The notes below the pieces were generated by a model, which was not told where the DNA came from, made no database searches, and saw only the letters and a list, made by a program, of their open reading frames with translations. A DNA stretch of 56,919 bases. Origin: JAWKTM01 sp041399085 (lineage in GTDB: Bacteria > Planctomycetota > Planctomycetia > Pirellulales > Pirellulaceae). Positions 1 to 9,216 of the stretch are shown piece after piece; the first letter of the stretch is position 1; every line of letters begins with the position of its first letter. The DNA is taken from positions 1-56,919 of the forward strand of contig JAWKTM010000045.1 of NCBI GenBank assembly GCA_041399085.1, given 5' to 3'. A program made the position numbers and the translations under genes.

Positions 1-2745
1 ATGCACGTCGTAGCCGCAGGTCCTCAGCGCATGGGCCGCGATCTGGCGAACGCCCGGTTCATCGTCCACCACCAAGACGCGTTCGTTCCCAGCCGTGGCG
101 GCGGCATCGACCGGAACGATCTGTTCGACCGTAACCGGCAGACCAACGGCCGGCAACACGACACGAAACGTCGTTCCGTGAATCGGCGAACTATCGACGG
201 AGACTTGCCCGTCGCTTTGCGTCACGATTCCATGCACGACTGATAGCCCAAGTCCCGTGCCCTTGCCGAGTTCCTTGGTCGTAAAGAACGGCTCGAAGAT
301 TTGATCAAGGACTCCGGGCGGAATTCCCAAGCCGGTGTCGGCAACCGTCAACTCCACGTGGGTGGCTTCGTCCGCCGTGCAAGTCAGCCCGGTCGAGTCG
401 TCCGACGGCTGGCGCAGATTTCGCGTGGCGACTGTCAACCGCCCGCCGCTCGGCATCGCGTCGCAAGCATTCACGGCCAAGTTCATCAGGACTTGTTCGA
501 TCTGTCCCCGGTCGACACGGACGCTGGCCAATGGTTGTTGGCATTGGAATTCGAGATGGACGGCCGTGCCAATGAACCGCCGGAGGAACGATTCGGCTTG
601 GCGGATAACTGCGTTCAGGTCGAGAATCGCCGGGGCCAACACCTGCTTTCGGCTGAACGCAAGCAATTGCCGAGTGAGGTCGGTCGCACGTTGTGCTGCC
701 TGCTGAATCGACTCGACCGACGGCCGCAGCACTTCGTCGTCGGCTGTTTGCAGGAGCAACACCTCGCTGAAGCCGGCAATCACCGTCAGCAGATTGTTGA
801 AGTCGTGCGCGATGCCGCCCGCCATGCGCCCCACGGCTTCCATTTTCTGCGAATGATGGAACTGCGCTTCCAGCTTCTTGCGTTCCGACACATCGCGGAC
901 GACGCCCAGAAAATGCCGCACGCCCTCCAATTCGAACTCGGTAATCGAAACTTCCGCGGGAAACGTCGTGCCATCGCGCCGCTGGCCTTCCACGTCGTCT
1001 AGCTGGCGACTGGAACCAGACAGACTGCGAGACAGGTTGGCCCGGTGCAGTTCGAGGGCGCTACGCATCGGCTCGTGATACGACTCTGGAATCAGCGTCA
1101 GCATCGAGCGGCCGATCAATTCGCTGGACGAGTAGCCGAACAGCTTTTCCGCCGCGGGATTGACCGATTCGATGTGGTCGGACGAGTCGATCGTGATGAT
1201 CGCGTCCGGCACGCTTCGCATCACGGAGCTCAACAGCTTTTCCGCTCGTCGACGCTGGCTGAGATCGTGCAACACAACCAAGTTCGACGGGCGGCCCTGA
1301 TCCATAATCCGCGTGGCGGAAACGTGGACTTGAACCGTGCGGCCGTCGCGACGCACGACCACTTCGTCGACGCCCGGCACACACGGAGCGCCCTCGTTTA
1401 GCTGCTGAATTCTCTCACGAATCAGATCGTGATAATCCTTGTGGAACAAGTCAAAAGGTTCGCGGCCGATAATGTCCTGTTCCGAATCGGCCCCGACTAA
1501 TTCCAGTAACGCTGGATTGCAGAACACGATTCGACCGCCGTGCGTGATGTACACCGCGTCGGGCAAAAAGCTGACCAGCCGGCGATGACGCAGTTCGCTC
1601 TCGCGCAGCGCCGCTTCCATCTCGCGGCGGTCGGTGATGTCGACGCACGATCCCAAGTAGCCGCGAAACGTCTGTTCGGCGTCGTACAGCGGCACGCCCG
1701 TATCGAGGATCCAGCGATCCTGGCCATCATGTCGACGCAGCCGATACTCGACACGAAACGGTTGCCGCTTGGCAAAGTGGCGTCGATACGTTTCCAAGCA
1801 TTCCGGCAGATCCTCGGCGTGGACACACTGTTGCCAACCCTGCCCGACCAGCGTCCGCATCGGCTGGCCCGTGAATTCCAGCCAAGGGCGGTTGAACCAC
1901 TGGCACCGCCGATCCTCGCCCGCCATCCACACCAGCACCGGCGCATGATCGGCCATCGTGCGAAACCGCTGCTCGGTGCGACGGATCCGTTCCTCGGCCT
2001 GCTTTCGTTCGGTGATGTCCTGAATCGCGCCGATCAGGCTAGTCACGCGTGTCTTGCTGGCTCGCAACGCTCGGCCGAGAATCGCGACCCAGCGTCGCTC
2101 GCCGTCCGGGCGACTGATCTTCAATTCAATCTGGAAATCTCGCCCGGATTCCCGAGCCATGTCCAGTTCGAGCAACACGCGTTGCCGGTCGTCCGGGTGA
2201 ACCAATCGCAACAGATCATCAAACTCCTGGCGGTTGTCCAATAAACCGATGATCGCCAAGCATTCGTCGGAGCAGAATACTTCGTTCGTTTGGATGTTCC
2301 ACTGAGCCACGCCCATTCGCGTGGCTTCGACGGCCAAACGCAACCGTTCCTCGCTTTGTCGCAACGCTTCTTGAGCTAAGTTCCGGTCGGTCACATCGCG
2401 GCAGAGGGCCAAGAACACCTGCCGACCGTCATGGCAGAAACGGCTTAGATGGATTTCGACCGGCAGCCGCGAACCGTCGCGGCGACGATGCTGACGGTCA
2501 ATGATGATCGACTGATCTTCGCCCAGCGTTTGCCACAGCTCGTGCGACTTTTGTTGGTCGTATTCGTCGTCGAAATCAGCGACGTTCATGCCGAGCAGTT
2601 CATCGCGTGTATAGCCGAGACTGTCACAAGCTCGACGGTTTACATCCAACACGCGTCCGTCCAGGTCGACCAAGTAGAAGCCATCGATGGCTTGCTCGAC
2701 TAGCTGGCGATACGGATCGGGAAAATGAGTTTCGGCATCAGACAC
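1..2745 (-). CDS. Multi-PAS hybrid sensor histidine kinase (3' end cut by window edge)
   Basis: The reading frame is open on the minus strand from about 2745 to the left edge. It starts with several PAS domains in a row; examples are the segments starting YRQLVEQAIDGFYLVDLDG (about 2690) and VMRSVPDAIITIDSS (about 1230). A HisKA H-box follows (GRMAGGIAHDFNNL, about 835-785), then an HATPase domain with the N-box LMNLAVNACDAMPSGGR (about 490-440) and the G-box GKGTGLGLSVVHG (about 265-230). The last visible part is a receiver domain start (VLVVDDEPGVRQIA, about 90-40). This is a hybrid kinase that autophosphorylates on the H-box histidine and passes phosphate to its receiver. No transmembrane segment is seen, so it is probably cytoplasmic and senses through PAS domains. 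There is no in-frame ATG near the N-terminus. A GTG at 2745 is the chosen start and an upstream TTG is possible; the frame is open back to about 2870. The ligand is unknown. Confidence 0.85.
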   Translation of the reverse strand, partial: MSDAETHFPDPYRQLVEQAIDGFYLVDLDGRVLDVNRRACDSLGYTRDELLGMNVADFDDEYDQQKSHELWQTLGEDQSIIIDRQHRRRDGSRLPVEIHLSRFCHDGRQVFLALCRDVTDRNLAQEALRQSEERLRLAVEATRMGVAQWNIQTNEVFCSDECLAIIGLLDNRQEFDDLLRLVHPDDRQRVLLELDMARESGRDFQIELKISRPDGERRWVAILGRALRASKTRVTSLIGAIQDITERKQAEERIRRTEQRFRTMADHAPVLVWMAGEDRRCQWFNRPWLEFTGQPMRTLVGQGWQQCVHAEDLPECLETYRRHFAKRQPFRVEYRLRRHDGQDRWILDTGVPLYDAEQTFRGYLGSCVDITDRREMEAALRESELRHRRLVSFLPDAVYITHGGRIVFCNPALLELVGADSEQDIIGREPFDLFHKDYHDLIRERIQQLNEGAPCVPGVDEVVVRRDGRTVQVHVSATRIMDQGRPSNLVVLHDLSQRRRAEKLLSSVMRSVPDAIITIDSSDHIESVNPAAEKLFGYSSSELIGRSMLTLIPESYHEPMRSALELHRANLSRSLSGSSRQLDDVEGQRRDGTTFPAEVSITEFELEGVRHFLGVVRDVSERKKLEAQFHHSQKMEAVGRMAGGIAHDFNNLLTVIAGFSEVLLLQTADDEVLRPSVESIQQAAQRATDLTRQLLAFSRKQVLAPAILDLNAVIRQAESFLRRFIGTAVHLEFQCQQPLASVRVDRGQIEQVLMNLAVNACDAMPSGGRLTVATRNLRQPSDDSTGLTCTADEATHVELTVADTGLGIPPGVLDQIFEPFFTTKELGKGTGLGLSVVHGIVTQSDGQVSVDSSPIHGTTFRVVLPAVGLPVTVEQIVPVDAAATAGNERVLVVDDEPGVRQIAAHALRTCGYDVH

Positions 2746-2973
2746 GGCTTGAACGTGAACCAATTCGTTTGGGGCGGCGGAGAGAGTGTGTCGACATCGA
2801 TGCGGCCGATCGCGCGTTGCGAACCATCGCGGTTCAAATGCTAGTTCGAGGCAACCGCGCTGGTAACTCTAAGCAATGCGACTTGCCGTATCTCCGCCCA
2901 GCCGTTACCGCGATTGAGAATCGTCGCGACTTGAATCGTCGCGGTTGGCGAGAGAAAGCTGGGACAAGGCCCA

Positions 2974-3007
2974 GCACTCCAAATTTGGAGTGCGGCGATT
3001 CATCGCC
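2974..3007. repeat. Palindromic intergenic repeat between kinase and redoxin
   Basis: The 308 bases between the two minus-strand genes hold no gene. They contain a perfect 20-bp palindrome at 2974-2993 (arms GCACTCCAAA and TTTGGAGTGC), followed directly by a second short hairpin (GGCGAT, 2-base loop, ATCGCC). This compound hairpin looks like a dispersed REP-type intergenic element; I recall similar 'ggagtgcggcgat' elements from other planctomycetes but cannot check. A related GGCGATTCATCG core occurs near 54487. It could also act as a terminator between the two genes. Confidence 0.45.
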
Positions 3008-3053
3008 GCTTTCGGTTTGCCATGTTGAACTCGATTTTGCGCGTCGAGCACGT

Positions 3054-3648
3054 TCAACTCACGCCGGACGGATTGAAATACTCCGGCTCGTGACCCGGAG
3101 CCGCCATTTGATGTTGCAACCGATGCTGGGCACTTGCGGATCGGGGATGGGGCGGTCGGCCAGTACGGCGTCGATCGCGGCGCAGATCGTTGCCCGTCAC
3201 GTCGATTCCGTTGCCCGGTCGGTTGTTGTCCACCCTGACCTCGATAGACCAACGTTTGATCTTCGTCGAACAAGAAGAAATCGGGCGTACAGGCCGCCTT
3301 GTAAGCCTGCGCGACTTCCTGCTCCTCGTCGAACAGGTACGGAAACATATAGCCGCGCATCTCGGCTTCATGCACCATCTGCTCGGGCGAGTCTTCGGGA
3401 TGCTTCGAGGTATCGTTCGAATTGATGCCGACCATCCCCACGCCCTGCGGCATGTAATCGCGAGCGATCGCGGCCAGCTCGTCGGCAATGTGTTTCACGA
3501 ACGGACAATGGTTGCACATGAACACGATCAACAGCGCGCGGCTGCTTTTGAAATCGGCCAGCGACACGGTCCGGCCATCGACGTTGATCAACGAGAAATC
3601 CGGGGCTTTCGTTCCAAGCGGCAACATCGTGCTGGCTGTTTTGACCAT
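3054..3648 (-). CDS. AhpC/TSA-type redoxin (thioredoxin-like family), frameshifted
   Basis: This is a soluble thioredoxin-fold protein of about 198 residues. The N-terminal motif LGTKAPDFSLINVDG and the redox motif MCNHCPFVKH (a CxxC) are typical of the 'thioredoxin family protein' AhpC/TSA branch, which is common in planctomycetes and cyanobacteria. The start is the ATG at 3648, preceded by AAGGAG six bases upstream; in-frame codons farther upstream lack such a site. The C-terminal third is broken by about three one-base shifts (near 3235, 3180 and 3085). Joining frames restores VDNNRPGNGIDVTGNDLR, then VPSIGCNIKW, then EPEYFNPSGVS and a stop at 3054. These shifts look like sequence errors, since the restored tail matches the family. 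It is probably a peroxiredoxin-like reductase, substrate unknown. Confidence 0.8.
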
Positions 3649-3777
3649 GCGGAGGCTCCTTGCGTGATGTCGAGTGAAGGCGGTTAAAGGTTTGCGGCAA
3701 ATAGTATCGCGCTCGCCACGGTCGGTACACCAAGGCAACCAGTCGCTGACTCTCAAACGCATCGGCGAGCCAATCGA

Positions 3778-4548
3778 CTACAGCCGAAACAACCGCCGAG
3801 CGTTGGCCGTGGTTTCCGCCGCCAACTGCTCGACGGAAACACCTCGCACGTCAGCCAAGCAATCGGCCGTGTGCGCCAGCAACGCCGGTTCGTTCGGCCG
3901 ATGTCCGCGTTTGGGATGCGGCGAGAGATAAGGCGAGTCCGTTTCCAATAGCAAACGATCGGCCGGAATCGCCGCCGCGATTTGACGCAGTTCGTCGGAC
4001 TTTTTGTAGGTGACCATGCCGGCAAAACTGATGTACAGGCCCAGCTCCAGACACGCTTGGGCCAGAGCCAAGTCGCCGGTGAACGAGTGCATCACGCCCG
4101 CGAGCGTCGAGCGCTCCGAGGCAACTCGCAGCATGCGCAACACGTCGTCGCCGCAATCTCGCATGTGGACGATGAACGGCAAACCGGTCTGCTGCGACAG
4201 ACGCAAGTGACGATCGAAATAATCTTCCTGCACGTCGAACGGCGTGTGATCCCAGTAGCGATCAAGGCCCGTCTCGCCCAGTGCAATCACGCGCGGTCGC
4301 TCGGCCAGTTGCACGATGGCGTCCCAATCGCCGGGCCGAGCTTCCGCGCAGTAGTTCGGTTGAATGCCGACAGCCGCGTAAACGCCGTCGTACTGCGCGG
4401 CCAACTCCACGCACTTTCGGCTCGAAGCCACCGTCGTTCCCACAGCCAACATCGTGCCGACGCCAGCCGCGTGCGCTCGAGCGACGACTTCATCGCGCGC
4501 GTCATCGAATTGTTCGTCGTCCAAATGAGCGTGCGTATCGAACAGCAT
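3778..4548 (-). CDS. tatD: TatD family metal-dependent hydrolase
   Basis: This 256-residue protein has the TatD amidohydrolase fold and is the usual family length. Metal ligands are visible in order: the HxH of FDTHAHLDD at the N-terminus, the glutamate of ALGETGLDRYW, the histidine of IVHMRDCGDD, the histidine of MHSFTGD, and the aspartate of LLETDSPYLSP. TatD proteins are cytoplasmic DNases (3'-5' exonuclease activity is known for E. coli TatD). The frame is open for about 107 codons upstream, but that extension is not TatD-like, so the ATG at 4548 was chosen because it begins directly with the conserved MLFDTHAH. No strong ribosome site precedes it. The gene is intact, unlike its redoxin neighbour. 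Confidence 0.92.
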   Translation of the reverse strand: MLFDTHAHLDDEQFDDARDEVVARAHAAGVGTMLAVGTTVASSRKCVELAAQYDGVYAAVGIQPNYCAEARPGDWDAIVQLAERPRVIALGETGLDRYWDHTPFDVQEDYFDRHLRLSQQTGLPFIVHMRDCGDDVLRMLRVASERSTLAGVMHSFTGDLALAQACLELGLYISFAGMVTYKKSDELRQIAAAIPADRLLLETDSPYLSPHPKRGHRPNEPALLAHTADCLADVRGVSVEQLAAETTANARRLFRL

Positions 4549-4791
4549 GACGTTAGCCGGGACTTTCGAGGAACAGGGCAGCCGTGCCGCGCAGCATAGC
4601 GCGGTCGTCGCTGGAACGTAAGGGTCGCCGGGCGATTGAACGCGGATCGCCCGCGCGCTCGACCGAATCAAGTCGCTTCGCATCGACGGCCAAGTTACGG
4701 TAAGATGGCCAACTGTCGCTCGGAGCGCGGCGTCGTCGATTTTTCGAGGCGTAATGTCATGGATCGGTTCGATCGGATTTGAGGTTGCGGA

Positions 4792-6249
4792 ATGAATCAG
4801 GGAAAGCGAACAGCGCGGGCTTGTGCCGAGTTTCGTCAGGCCGGATGGAGCCGCCGGCAAGTTCTGCAAGCCGGTGTGGCGAGCACGTTGGGGTTAGGCT
4901 TGCCCGGTTGGTGGTCGAACGCTTCGTCGGCCAAGGCGGCGGAGAGCGGGGTCGGTTTTGGCCAAGCCAAACGGTGCATCTTTCTATTTATGTGGGGCGG
5001 ACCGAGTCAGCTTGATACGTTCGACCCGAAGCCCGATGCGCCGGCCGAAATCCGTGGCCAATTCCAGCCGATCGCGACCAAGACGCCCGGATTGCAGTTC
5101 AGCGAGCACTTCAAACAACTTGCGACGTTAACCGACAAGCTGGCCGTGATCCGGTCGCTCGGACATGACGACCCGGCGCATCTTTCTAGCGGCCACGCGA
5201 CGGTGACCGGTCATCTCGCGCCGGTCGTCCGCAGCGACGCCGATCCGCCAAGCTCGCGAGACACGCCGCATCTCGGCTCGCTGGTGTCGCGGCTGATGCC
5301 GGCCGGAGCCGATGTGCCGTCGTTCGTGATGATGCCGTGGAAGGCCTATCATCCGGCCGCGCCGGGCGGCGAAGCTCCGGGCCAGCACGGCGGTTGGCTG
5401 GGGCCGAACTACGATCCGCTGCTGTTGACCGGCGACTTGAACGATCCGAATTGGCGGCCGCCGGCGTTGAACCTGCTGGACGGAGTGACGCCCGAATTGT
5501 TGCACAGCCGGCATGCTTTGCTGCGGCACTTGGATGCTCAGCGAGCGGCACTGCAAGCGACCGGTGTGGCGGCCGTGATGAGCGAGCAACAGCAACGAGC
5601 CGTCGATCTGCTTTGTTCGCCGAAGGTCCGCGAGGCATTCGATTTGAATCGCGAGTCGGCCGAGATGCGAGAACGATACGGCCGCAATCTACACGGCCAG
5701 TGCGTGCTGCTCGCCCGGCGATTGCTGGAACATGGCGTGCCGCTGGTGACCGTGAATTGGCAGAACGACGGCAAGGCATTTTGGGACACGCACGGCGACA
5801 ATTTCAATCGGCTGAAGAACGATTTGATTCCGCCGGCGGATCAAGCTCTGGCGGCCTTGCTGTTGGACTTGGAAAGCCGCGGGATGTTGGACGATACGAT
5901 CGTCGCTTGGGTCGGCGAATTCGGTCGCCGGCCGCAAATCACCGCGGCGAATGCCGGCCGCGAACATTGGCCGTATTGCTACAACGGGATTTTGGCCGGC
6001 GGCGGAATTCGCGGCGGCGCGGTTCATGGCAGCAGCGACAAACACGCGGCTTATCCGGCCAGCGATCCGGTATCGCCACAAGACTACGCGGCCACGATTT
6101 TGCACGCCCTCGGCATTTCGCAACACACCGTGCTGCACGATCGCATCGGTCGGCCCTTCATCGGCTTTACGCAGGCAAGCCGCTGGAATCGCTGTTCGGC
6201 TAAGTTTCGCTATTTCGTTCTACCCCAATACCGTTCAACGACTACATAG
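4792..6249 (+). CDS. DUF1501 family secreted protein with Tat signal
   Basis: The protein starts with a twin-arginine signal (SRRQVLQAG, residues 23-31) and a hydrophobic stretch, so it is exported folded. The body matches DUF1501, a planctomycete-rich family related to alkaline-phosphatase/sulfatase folds: RCIFLFMWGGPSQLDTFDPKP near the N-terminus, VIRSLGHDDPAHLSSGHATVTG, and later GEFGRRPQ with a conserved HWPYCYN. DUF1501 genes are usually paired with DUF1549/DUF1553 cytochrome-like proteins; none is present here. The last 20 residues do not fit. A shift by one base near 6165 restores GKPLESLFG and a stop at 6203, which is probably the true end. The function of the family is not established. 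The 296 bases downstream (6250-6545) hold no supported gene. Confidence 0.85.
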   Translation: MNQGKRTARACAEFRQAGWSRRQVLQAGVASTLGLGLPGWWSNASSAKAAESGVGFGQAKRCIFLFMWGGPSQLDTFDPKPDAPAEIRGQFQPIATKTPGLQFSEHFKQLATLTDKLAVIRSLGHDDPAHLSSGHATVTGHLAPVVRSDADPPSSRDTPHLGSLVSRLMPAGADVPSFVMMPWKAYHPAAPGGEAPGQHGGWLGPNYDPLLLTGDLNDPNWRPPALNLLDGVTPELLHSRHALLRHLDAQRAALQATGVAAVMSEQQQRAVDLLCSPKVREAFDLNRESAEMRERYGRNLHGQCVLLARRLLEHGVPLVTVNWQNDGKAFWDTHGDNFNRLKNDLIPPADQALAALLLDLESRGMLDDTIVAWVGEFGRRPQITAANAGREHWPYCYNGILAGGGIRGGAVHGSSDKHAAYPASDPVSPQDYAATILHALGISQHTVLHDRIGRPFIGFTQASRWNRCSAKFRYFVLPQYRSTTT

Positions 6250-6545
6250 GTCGGGGTTCCTGGCAGTTTCGGTCCGACCAGTAGCGGATCCTGCGGATCG
6301 AGAAGTTAGATGGCACGCGGAGACGCCAAGAGTTGCTCGGTCCATAGTTGCCAGTTCGAGCGCATGGTGGACGCCGTGTGGCTTGGCTTACGGCTCAGCT
6401 AAACGCTTTGGAAGCTGGGGCGTGGCCGTGGCGGCGAGACGTTGATGATGGCCAGTCGGGGCGCGGCGTTTGGGGCGAGCATCGCGGTCTGGTCGCGGTT
6501 TGTCTAGCAGACGTACCAGACGGAAGTCGCAGCCAGAGACGCTCG

Positions 6546-7671
6546 ATGCTATGGATTGTTGCCGGGTGGAACCTTATTGGGTTGATTTTCGCCGCCTGTG
6601 CTTCGGCGGGTTCGGGGCCGGTTGCGTTGGCCGACGAACCGACGGCGTTGCGGCTGGATCCCCGCTGCCAACCGTTGCCGTTCGATTTGCAGGGCCGTTC
6701 GTGGCGATCGACGATGGCGGGATTTTGGCAATCGACGTATCGGCTTCGCATATCAGCCGCGACGGCGGGCGGACTTGGGAACCACCGCGACCGCTGTTCG
6801 ACGACGCGGTGCAGGTCAGGGTGAGCAACGAGCGAGCGCTGCTACGCACGCGAGACGGCGTGGTGATCGCGGCGTTCATGAATCTTGCCGAGCGAAACTG
6901 GACTTGGAAGAACGAGTTGCACGACGCGCCCGACGCGGTTTTGCCGACGTATGTGATGCGGAGCTTGGACGGCGGGAAGACGTGGCAAGACGTACAGAAG
7001 CTTCACGATGATTGGACCGGCGCGGTTCGCGACATGATCCAGACGCGCGACGGGCGAGTCGTTTTCACGGCGATGAAAATGCGACACGATCCCGGGCGGC
7101 ATTCAGTGCTGACCTATTCGTCGACCGATGACGGCCAGCACTGGACGGCCAGCAATCTGATCGACCTCGGCGGACGTGGCCACCACGGGGCGTGACCGAG
7201 CCGACGTTGACGGAATTAAAGGACGGGCGGATTTGGATGCTGGGATCCGTACGAACTGGGGCGAGTTTTGGTCGGCCTATTCGCACGACGGCGGACGGTT
7301 TTGGCGAATCATTCAACTGTCGGGGATTCCGCCAGCAGTGCCGGGATTGTTGAAGCGGTTGGCCAGCGGGCGGCTGTTGTTGCTGTGGAACCGACCTCTG
7401 CCGGAGGGCAAATCGGACTGGCCGCTCACCGGCGGCGACGGGCTGTGGTCGGATGTGCCGGTCAGCAATCACCGCGAGGAGCTTTCGCTGGCGTTGTCCG
7501 ATGACGACGGCTGGTCCGGAGCTACCGTGATCGCTCGGCAGCCGGGCAAATGGCTGGCTTATCCGTATGCTTTCGAGCCTCGGGCGGGCGAAATCTGGAT
7601 AACGACGATGCAAGGCGTGCCTGCGCGTGAAAATTAACGAATCGGATTTCGCAAGTCGGTCCGAAAAATAG
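6546..7671 (+). CDS. Secreted sialidase/BNR-repeat family protein, frameshifted
   Basis: An ATG at 6546 opens a signal peptide (MLWIVAGWNLIGLIFAACAS... ending near ALADEP). The body has Asp-box (BNR) repeats in a beta-propeller: SRDGGRTWEPP, RSLDGGKTWQDV, SSTDDGQHWTA and SHDGGRFWRI, so it resembles an exo-alpha-sialidase-like secreted protein. At least four one-base shifts break it: about 6650-6690, 7190, 7245 and 7620. Joining frames gives GVTEPTLTELKDGRIWML, then IRTNWGEFWSAYSHDGGRFW, and at the end LRVKINESDFASRSEK with a stop at 7671. True sialidases need an arginine triad, which I could not confirm; many planctomycete members act on unknown glycans. It lies directly downstream of the DUF1501 gene and could share its transcript. 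Confidence 0.75.
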
Positions 7672-7714
7672 CGTTCAAATCACGCGTGTTCGCCGCAAAA
7701 TTCCCATAGTCCCG

Positions 7715-7743
7715 TTGACACTGGCGGGCGGGAATTCTCAAAT
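7715..7743 (+). promoter_or_regulatory. Candidate sigma70-type promoter ahead of the respiratory operon
   Basis: In the roughly 300-bp gap before the Rieske gene there is a perfect -35 hexamer TTGACA at 7715-7720, a 17-base spacer, and TCAAAT at 7738-7743 as a weak -10 (4 of 6 matches). No other convincing pair was seen in the gap. This would place transcription start about 220 bp before the Rieske ATG. Planctomycete promoters are poorly defined, so this is only a candidate. Confidence 0.3.
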
Positions 7744-7973
7744 GGTCGCTTGCCGCGCGGCTTCGTGAAAAAAATCACAAACCTGCGACAATATGTAGCC
7801 TGTTGCGGCTAAGTCCGTTTTGTAGAATCGCTTAGCAAACGTTGGCGAAACTCTCGGGGCGGTTCGTTTTGCGTTCGCCTGGGACCACCAAATTCGCCCG
7901 ATTATCACTGGAAAGTGAACTTATCACGCCTCTCTGGTTGGAATTCCCAACTGTTGATTTGGGTGTACTGCTC

Positions 7974-9124
7974 ATGGCTGACTCCCGAAAGATGTCGATC
8001 GAGGAGATCCTCGCCGCGGCTCGTCGCAAGGACGGACCGGGCGATCCGAGTCGTCCAAGAAGCGAACCGGCGGCTGCCGAGCCTGCAGCTACCGAGCCTG
8101 CGGCTCCGTCAGCAAGTTCGGCGCCGGAAAAACCGGCCGCACCGGCAAAGAAGCCGGGCCAAATGTCGGTCGCCGACATGCTGGCTGCGGCTCGGGCCGA
8201 GAAATCGGCGCGCGGAGCGCCGGCGGAAAACCCGCAGTGGCGGCTAAGCCCGCGGCTCCCGGCGAAAAATCCCGGCCAAATGTCGGTAGCGGAGATGCTG
8301 GCCGCGGCTCGTGGCGAGAAATCCGCCAAGCCGGCCGCTCCGGCGTCAAAGCCCGCCGCCGCGAAAGCAACGCCCGCGAAGCCCGCGGCGAAAGAGCCGG
8401 CAGCAGCGGCTCCGGTGGTTGGTGGGCCGAAAGATACGGCCAGCATTTTGGCGGCGGCTCGCAAAGACAAAAAGCCGGGCCCCGTTTCCAAATCCGAAGC
8501 GGCTGCCGCGGCGGCTCCGGCCAAGCCCGGCAAGAAACCGACGGTCGCTCCGCCAATGCCCGAGAAGCCGGCTTATGCCCGGCCAGCGGCGGCCGCAACG
8601 GTTGGTGATTCGCGTCGCGGGTTCTTCGCCACGTCGGCGGCTCTGGTCTTCGGTTCGTCGCTGGCGATCGGCTTTAGTTCGCTGGCCGTGACGAATCTGC
8701 TATGGGTGTTGGGGCTGGCTCGCTTCCATGTTTCCGAACATCTTGATCGAGCCCCCAATGAAATTCAAAGTCGGCTTTCCGATGATTTCGGCCCTGGGCA
8801 AGTAGAAGAGAAATATAAAGCTCAGTTTGGTGTGTGGATCGTTCGCTATGAGTATGAGGGAGCGCAGATCTACGCTCTGAAAGCGGTTCAGGCACGCACC
8901 TTGGTTGCACGCCGAACTGAATGGAAGGCGAACAGAAATTCGTGCCCCTGCCACGGTAGCGGTTTTTATAAGGACGGCGTCAACTTTGAAGGCCCGGCGC
9001 CGCGCCCTCTGGAACGCTATGCGATCAGCCCGCGGACGATGGCCAGTTGGAAGTGGACAAGAGTCGCACGTTCAACGAAGAGTTGGGGCAGTGGAAGGAT
9101 ACGGCCTGCTATGTCAGCGTGTAG
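7974..9124 (+). CDS. Rieske iron-sulfur protein of a bc-type complex, with repeat-bearing N-terminal extension
   Basis: This is the iron-sulfur subunit that takes electrons from quinol. From the ATG at 7974 there is a cytoplasmic extension of about 200 Ala/Pro/Lys-rich residues with four similar motifs: MSIEEILAAARRK, MSVADMLAAARAEK, MSVAEMLAAARGEK and DTASILAAARKDK. A Tat-like RRGFFATSAALVFGSS and one membrane anchor follow, then the Rieske domain. Cluster motif 2 is clear (CPCHGSGFYKDG). Motif 1 is damaged: the alternative frame reads THLGCTPN-stop-MEGEQKF where CTHLGCTPNWMEGEQKF is expected. Further one-base shifts near 8235-8270 and 9030 are needed; the last restores QLEVDKSRTFNEELGQW and a stop at 9124. 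The gene leads a run with both cytochrome b parts. An earlier in-frame start at 7842 looks spurious. Errors are probably from sequencing. Confidence 0.85.
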
Positions 9125-9216
9125 CCGTTCGCTGGGCGGAGTTGTCCGGCGTTGAAGTGCCGGCTCGCGTTACGATCGGATTCCCACCTGTTTGATAATC
9201 CATAAAGTCGAATTCC

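Noticed and set aside
301..1002. Long plus-strand open frame of 233 codons
   Set aside because: It is the antisense shadow of the histidine kinase; the minus strand gives H-box, N-box and G-box motifs.
4549..4869. Extended TatD N-terminus in the open frame upstream
   Set aside because: The extra 107 codons lack TatD similarity, while MLFDTHAH at 4548 is the family's normal start.
8900..8940. Selenocysteine or recoded TGA in the Rieske protein
   Set aside because: The TGA sits where Trp is expected, among other substitutions and indels, with no sign of a recoding hairpin; sequence error is simpler.
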